NCBI GenBank assembly: GCA_026393955.1
Contig: JAPKZE010000092.1
Coordinates: 1 to 8,465, forward strand
Length of the DNA: 8,465 nt
Direction of reading: 5' to 3'
DNA from: Candidatus Aminicenantota bacterium
GTDB lineage: Bacteria; Acidobacteriota; Aminicenantia; Aminicenantales; Saccharicenantaceae
Each line of letters begins with the position of its first letter. The stretch's first letter is position 1. The translations under genes were made by a program, and so were the position numbers. The notes under the pieces were generated by a model. It was given only the letters and a program-made list of their open reading frames with translations. It did no database searches and had not been told where the DNA came from. This document shows positions 4,673 through 8,465 of this stretch, piece after piece.

Positions 4673-6145
4673 ATGAGAAGTCTACGTCTGCAGGCCGTTC
4701 TCGTTCTCACCGTTCTTATCGCGACCGCAGCCACCGCCCAGACCGTCGACAAGAACCTCCAGAACGGGCTTGCGGCGATCAGCCCGAACGAAGCCTACGA
4801 TATCGTCAAGACCCTGGCCCGGCCCGAATATGCCGGGCGGTTGACGGGCCATCCGGGCTACACGGCCGCGGCCCAGTGGGCCGGGAAGAAGCTCGCGGCC
4901 TGGGGCTTGAAGCCCATCTCGGGCCAAGCAGGCTACCTCCAGCCGTATGCCTCGCCTTATACCGTCATCGACAAGGCCGAAATGACGATCCTGCTTCCCG
5001 ACGGCCCCCCCGATCCGGCCAAGGCCCCGGTCTATAAGGAGATGAAGCTCGCTCCGGAGAAGGACTTCCTGCCGCTCCTCTACTCCGACAGCGGCGACCG
5101 GACCGGCGAGGCGGTCTTCGCCGGCTGGGGCATCTCCGCTCCCGAGATCGGCTACGACGATTACGCCGGGGTCGAGGTCAAGGGCAAGTTCGTCATCTGC
5201 TTCCGCGGCACCCCGGAGCCGGACGCGAAGTACCAGCACTACGACGAGCACCGGACCCGGATGAGAACGGCCCTCGACCGGGGCGCCCTCGGCATCGTCT
5301 ATATCTACGCCGATATCGCCTCGAATCCGAACGGCGACTTCCTCCCCGGGTTCACCCCGGCCATGATCAGCGAGAAGGTCATGGACGCCGTCCTCAAGGA
5401 GGCCAACGCGACCGCGGCCGACCTGAAGAAATCGCTCCTGACCTGGAAGCGGCCGATGTCCTTTCCGCTCCGGGCCAAGATCCGTTTGGCGGTCCAGTCC
5501 CGGCATTTCCCCCAGGCCGTCGGCTACAACGTCGTCGGCTATATCGAGGGCTCCGACCCGAAGCTGCGGCGCGAGTGCGTCGTCATCGGCGGCCACTTCG
5601 ACCACTGCGGCGCCCACATGGGCCTGCTCTTCCCGGGCGCCGACGACAATGCCAGCGGCAGCGCCACGTCCATGGAAGCCGGCAAGGCCTTCGCCTCCCT
5701 GGCCCGCAAGCCCAAGCGCTCGATCGTCATCGCCCTGTTCGGCGGCGAGGAGATGGGCCTCCAGGGTTCGACCTGGTTCGTCGATCACGTGCCCGAGCCC
5801 TTCGACAAGGTCGCGGGCATGCTCAACTTCGACATGACCGGCGAAGGCGACGGTCTTTGGGGCGCCGTCTCCGCCGAGCCGGCCGAATTCCGCAAGGCGC
5901 TGGAGGAAGCCGACAAGTCCGTCGAGGTCCTCCGCGGGCTCGGGGTCATCAGCGGCGTCGGCGTCCGCGGCTCGGACTTCGCTCCGTTCTTCCTCAAGGG
6001 CATCCCCGCCGCGAGTCTCGGCTCGAACGGCCCCCACCTGGCCTATCACCAGACGGGGGACACGATCTACCGCATCAATCCCGACATCATGGCCGACGCC
6101 GCCAAGCTGGCCTTCCTGGCCGCCTATGCGTGGGCCGACCGCTGA
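4673..6145 (+). CDS. Exported M28-family metallopeptidase with PA domain (second copy)
   Basis: This 490-aa secreted or periplasmic zinc peptidase is related to the product of 2075-3628. A Sec signal peptide covers residues 1-22 (MRSLRLQAVLVLTVLIATAA, then TAQ). A protease-associated segment lies about 143-210 (GWGISAPEIGYDDYAGVEVK). The M28 core has canonical residues: H308 and D310 (GGHFDH), D325 (GADDNASGS), E359-E360 (GGEEMG), D387 (NFDM) and H459 (AYHQTGDT). Unlike its neighbour it keeps the usual Asp in the NFDM motif. The ATG at 4673 starts the signal peptide and fits the promoter spacing for a leaderless mRNA. It is the first gene of an operon: its stop at 6143-6145 is embedded in the psd ribosome-binding site. 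The substrate is unknown; the family includes aminopeptidases and glutamate carboxypeptidase-like enzymes. Confidence 0.92.
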   Translation: MRSLRLQAVLVLTVLIATAATAQTVDKNLQNGLAAISPNEAYDIVKTLARPEYAGRLTGHPGYTAAAQWAGKKLAAWGLKPISGQAGYLQPYASPYTVIDKAEMTILLPDGPPDPAKAPVYKEMKLAPEKDFLPLLYSDSGDRTGEAVFAGWGISAPEIGYDDYAGVEVKGKFVICFRGTPEPDAKYQHYDEHRTRMRTALDRGALGIVYIYADIASNPNGDFLPGFTPAMISEKVMDAVLKEANATAADLKKSLLTWKRPMSFPLRAKIRLAVQSRHFPQAVGYNVVGYIEGSDPKLRRECVVIGGHFDHCGAHMGLLFPGADDNASGSATSMEAGKAFASLARKPKRSIVIALFGGEEMGLQGSTWFVDHVPEPFDKVAGMLNFDMTGEGDGLWGAVSAEPAEFRKALEEADKSVEVLRGLGVISGVGVRGSDFAPFFLKGIPAASLGSNGPHLAYHQTGDTIYRINPDIMADAAKLAFLAAYAWADR

Positions 6146-6153
6146 GGAGGGAC

Positions 6154-6774
6154 ATGAGAGTCGCGAAAGAGGGTCTGCGATTCATCGTTCCCGCCACGGG
6201 ACTGGCCGTGGTCTTCGGGATCACCGGTCTGGGCGGCCTGGGCGCGCTCTTCTTCGTCCTCGCGGCCGCCCTGGTCTTCTTCTTCCGTGATCCCGACCGC
6301 GTCCCGCCCGCAGGCGAGCATCTCCTGGTCTCCCCCGCCGACGGCGAGGTCCTCGGCGTCGAACCCGTCGAGACTCCGCCCGGCCCGGCGACCAAGCTGA
6401 CCATCTTCCTGGCCCTCTATAATGTCCATCTCGTCCGCGCCCCGTTCGCGGCCACGGTCGCCTCGGCCGAATACCACCCCGGCAAGTTCCTGCCCGCCTA
6501 CTAGCCCGAGGCCGGGTCCCACAACGAATCCCAGACGCTCGTCCTCAAGAGCGGCCGCTTCGACGCCGTCTTGAAGATGATCGTCGGGGTGGCCGCGCGC
6601 CGCATCCAATGCTTCGTCAAGGCCGGCGAGGCCGTCGCGCGCGGCCAGAGGATCGGCCTGATGTTCTTCGGGTCGCGGGTCGAGCTGACCCTGCCCCGAG
6701 GCGCCTCCGTCAAGGTCGGGCTCCACGACCGGGTCAAGGCCGGAGAAACCGTCATCGCCGAGGTCCAGCCATGA
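6154..6774 (+). pseudogene. psd: Phosphatidylserine decarboxylase, interrupted by an in-frame amber codon
   Basis: Psd converts phosphatidylserine to phosphatidylethanolamine at the inner membrane after cutting itself at a Gly-Ser bond to make a pyruvoyl group. The frame holds 206 codons before its TGA, the size of the short Psd form. Hydrophobic residues 10-44 lead into FFRDPDR (43-49), SPADG (60-64), LYNVH with H92, and PGKFLPAY (109-116). Codon 117 is TAG (6502-6504). The same frame then continues with no indel: PEAGSHNESQTL, RRIQCFVKAGEAVARGQRIG and the cleavage site FFGSR, with Gly173-Ser174 at 6670-6675. Termination at 117 would give a protein without the active centre. GAGGAGG (6144-6150) overlapping the upstream stop is a strong ribosome-binding site. 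The end overlaps pssA by ATGA. The intact tail suggests a recent mutation, a sequence error or readthrough rather than old decay. Confidence 0.85.
6502..6504 (+). other. In-frame TAG codon within psd
   Basis: TAG follows the TAC of PGKFLPAY and precedes CCC GAG GCC in the same frame. One substitution from a sense codon such as AAG, CAG, GAG or TAC would create it. TAG also ends the cyclophilin (4338-4340) and the small membrane gene (4548-4550), so global reassignment of TAG in this genome is unlikely. Confidence 0.9.
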
Positions 6775-7526
6775 AAGCGAAGAAGCGGAACTACGGCCTC
6801 GCCGTCATCCCCAGCCTGTTCTCGCTGACGAACCTGTTCTTCGGGTTCATGAGCGTCCTGCTGACGTTCCACGGCCGGTACCGGATGGCGGCGTTGCTGA
6901 TCATCGTCGCCGCCCTCATGGACGGCCTCGACGGGCTGGTGGCCCGGGCCACGCACACGCCGTCCGACTTCGGGATCGAGCTCGATTCGCTCGCCGACGC
7001 CATCTCCTTCGGGCTGGCCACGTCGCTCCTCCTCTATTATTGGGGCATGGAGGTCGCCGGACCGCCGGCCGTGTTCTTCAGCTTCGTCTTCCTGACCGCC
7101 GGCGTCCTCCGCCTGGCCCGCTACAACGTCCGCAGCCACGTTCCCTCGGACCGGAAGCACTACCAGGGGCTGACCGTTCCTTCGGCGGCCATATTCATGG
7201 CCTCGGTCGTCAACTTCCACCCGGTCCCGCTGGCGACGCGGGCATCGGGCTTCCTCGTCGCCGTGCTGATCCTCCTCATCTCCCTGTGCATGGTCAGCAC
7301 CTTCCCCTACCGGAACTTCGTCAAGGTCTTCATCGGCCAGAGGGTCAACATCCGCACGGCCCTGTTCGTGGCCGTCTCCCTCTTCGGCGTGCTCTTCTAC
7401 ACGCGCTATTTCCTGCTCGTTTATACCGGACTGAACGTCCTCTCGGGACCGTTCATGGCCCTCGTCCGGACGTTCCGCAAGCACCCCCGGAAGAAGCCCG
7501 AGCCCAAGGTCATCATCCCTTCATGA
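6771..7526 (+). CDS. pssA: CDP-diacylglycerol--serine O-phosphatidyltransferase
   Basis: This 251-aa integral membrane enzyme makes phosphatidylserine from CDP-diacylglycerol and serine, the step before Psd. The CDP-alcohol phosphotransferase signature is complete: D51, D54-G55, A58-R59, G68, D72 and D76, with exact family spacing. RLARYN (114-119) and YQGLTVPSAA (131-140) are typical of the membrane-bound (Bacillus-type) PssA. Multiple hydrophobic segments follow, including about 10-33, 38-50, 78-110, 135-175 and 198-225, and a basic tail (RTFRKHPRKKPEPK) ends the protein. The ATG overlaps the psd stop as ATGA and the stop overlaps the next start as ATGA, so translation is coupled on both sides. 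The aligned start keeps the usual short basic N-terminus. The symbol rests on the motif and on being next to psd; another CDP-alcohol transferase is less likely. Confidence 0.93.
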   Translation: MKAKKRNYGLAVIPSLFSLTNLFFGFMSVLLTFHGRYRMAALLIIVAALMDGLDGLVARATHTPSDFGIELDSLADAISFGLATSLLLYYWGMEVAGPPAVFFSFVFLTAGVLRLARYNVRSHVPSDRKHYQGLTVPSAAIFMASVVNFHPVPLATRASGFLVAVLILLISLCMVSTFPYRNFVKVFIGQRVNIRTALFVAVSLFGVLFYTRYFLLVYTGLNVLSGPFMALVRTFRKHPRKKPEPKVIIPS

Positions 7527-8465
7527 AGTTGAGGATCGGGCGGACCGGCCGGATCAACGGGATCCGCGTCGCGGCCGCGTGCGGGCTGGCCGCCGGCGCC
7601 GTCGTCCTGCTCGTGATGCTCGCCCGGGTCGTTGTCCCGCCGCGGCCGCCGGAGCCGTTCCGGCCCGAGCCCGCGGAGGCCGCCATCGCGCCGGCCCCAG
7701 CCGGTCCGGCCCTCGTCGAGGAGAAGATCGTCATCCCCCTTCGGTCCAACCTGGCCGACCTGCTGAAGCGGCGAGGCTTCACCGACCGCGAGATCCACGA
7801 TCTCCGGGAGGCGGTCAAGCCGGTCTACGACCTGGGCCGGATCCGGGCCGGCCAGGAGCTGCGCCTGGCCTCGCTCCCGGACGGGCCGTGGCGGCGGCTG
7901 GAGTACGACGTCGACGAGACGCGCTACCTGGTCGTCCGCAACGAAGCGGGCGAGGTCCGGGCGGCGATCGAATATGTCCCCATCGAGTTCAAGCCGGCCG
8001 TCGTCACGGGCGTCATCGAGGACAGTCTCATCGCCGCGCTGAACAAGGCCGGCGAGCAGGACAGCCTGGCCATCGACATCGTCGAGCGCTGTTTCGGCTG
8101 GGACATCGACTTCAACACGGACCTGCGCAAGGGCGATTCGTTCCGCGTCTTCGTCGAGAAGCGGTTCCTCGACGGCAAGTTCGCCGGCTACCGCGACATC
8201 CTGGCCGCGGAGTTCATCAACGAGGGGCGCGTCTACCGGGCCTTCCGCTTCACCTACCCCGATACGAAAGCCGCGGATTATTTCGACGAGAGCGGCGGGT
8301 CGCGGCGGAAGGATTTCCTGCGCTCGCCGATCAAGTTCGCCCGGGTCACCTCGCGGTTCTCGTCCAGCCGCCTCCACCCGATCTACAAGATCTACCGGCC
8401 CCACTACGGGGTCGACTACGCGGCCCCGGTCGGGACGCCGGTCCAGGCCACGGCCGACGGCGAGG
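7523..8465 (+). CDS. M23-family peptidoglycan endopeptidase, MepM/Csd3-like (3' end outside window)
   Basis: A frame of 314 codons stays open to the window edge. The protein is predicted to be an envelope-anchored zinc endopeptidase that cuts peptide crosslinks in peptidoglycan. Residues 14-37 form a membrane anchor or signal, followed by a Pro/Ala/Glu-rich linker (39-63). A LysM/OapA-like domain lies about 68-118 (IPLRSNLADLLKRRGF, then IRAGQELRL). A Csd3/MepM-type middle domain spans about 160-245, including FGWDIDFNTDLRKGDSFRVF. The M23 domain begins about 272 with ARVTSRFSSSRLHPIYK and contains the first metal-binding HxxxD, H294 and D298, then AAPVGTPVQATADGE. The final HxH motif lies beyond the window. 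The start overlaps the pssA stop by ATGA. Its position downstream of phospholipid genes suggests coordination of wall and membrane growth. Confidence 0.88.
   Translation, partial: MKLRIGRTGRINGIRVAAACGLAAGAVVLLVMLARVVVPPRPPEPFRPEPAEAAIAPAPAGPALVEEKIVIPLRSNLADLLKRRGFTDREIHDLREAVKPVYDLGRIRAGQELRLASLPDGPWRRLEYDVDETRYLVVRNEAGEVRAAIEYVPIEFKPAVVTGVIEDSLIAALNKAGEQDSLAIDIVERCFGWDIDFNTDLRKGDSFRVFVEKRFLDGKFAGYRDILAAEFINEGRVYRAFRFTYPDTKAADYFDESGGSRRKDFLRSPIKFARVTSRFSSSRLHPIYKIYRPHYGVDYAAPVGTPVQATADGE

Noticed and set aside
4682..6049. Minus-strand open frame of 455 codons opposite the second M28 gene
   Set aside because: It mirrors the M28 codons, has no domain motifs and no start signal; a shadow of GC-rich third positions.
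6502..6504. Genome-wide reassignment of TAG as a sense codon
   Set aside because: TAG ends the cyclophilin and the small membrane gene exactly where the products should end, so TAG acts as a stop here.
6571..6774. Independent small gene starting at TTG within the 3' part of psd
   Set aside because: It is the C-terminal third of Psd in the same frame as the upstream part; a separate product would lack the substrate-binding half.

Overview
The window is GC-rich (C/G-ending codons dominate) and looks like chromosomal core sequence from an uncultured or little-studied bacterium. The paired exported M28 peptidases, the TGS-domain GTPase and the psd-pssA pair would fit an Acidobacteriota/Aminicenantes-like genome. 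That placement is an impression from gene content, not a demonstrated assignment. I see no phage, CRISPR, tRNA or rRNA sequence.

Layout, left to right. (1) 1-666, minus strand: the first 222 codons of gyrB, cut by the window edge. (2) 667-1042: a 376-bp AT-richer intergenic region. It holds a good gyrB promoter, a 10-bp inverted repeat and a perfect 29-bp inverted repeat (913-941/991-1019) that resembles a REPIN or MITE. (3) 1043-2032, plus: a TGS-domain GTPase, apparently read from a leaderless mRNA and followed by a strong hairpin terminator. (4) 2075-3628, minus: an exported M28 metallopeptidase with a PA domain, convergent with the GTPase. (5) 3629-3779: back-to-back promoters. (6) 3780-4550, plus: an exported cyclophilin and a 68-aa two-helix membrane protein. 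(7) 4551-4672: a second copy of the palindrome seen in the terminator, a 10-bp tandem repeat and a second leaderless-type promoter. (8) 4673-8465, plus: a tight operon of a second M28 peptidase, psd, pssA and a MepM/Csd3-like M23 endopeptidase that runs off the window.

How the genes fit together: psd and pssA are consecutive steps of phosphatidylethanolamine synthesis. They are coupled to each other and to the M23 cell-wall hydrolase by 4-nt ATGA overlaps. With two exported peptidases and an exported cyclophilin, most of the window concerns the cell envelope and periplasm.

The most notable anomaly is an in-frame amber codon at codon 117 of an otherwise intact psd. It would remove the self-cleaving Gly-Ser centre. 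I found no clearly new multi-gene system. The best leads are the amber psd, the two palindrome families and the two leaderless promoters.
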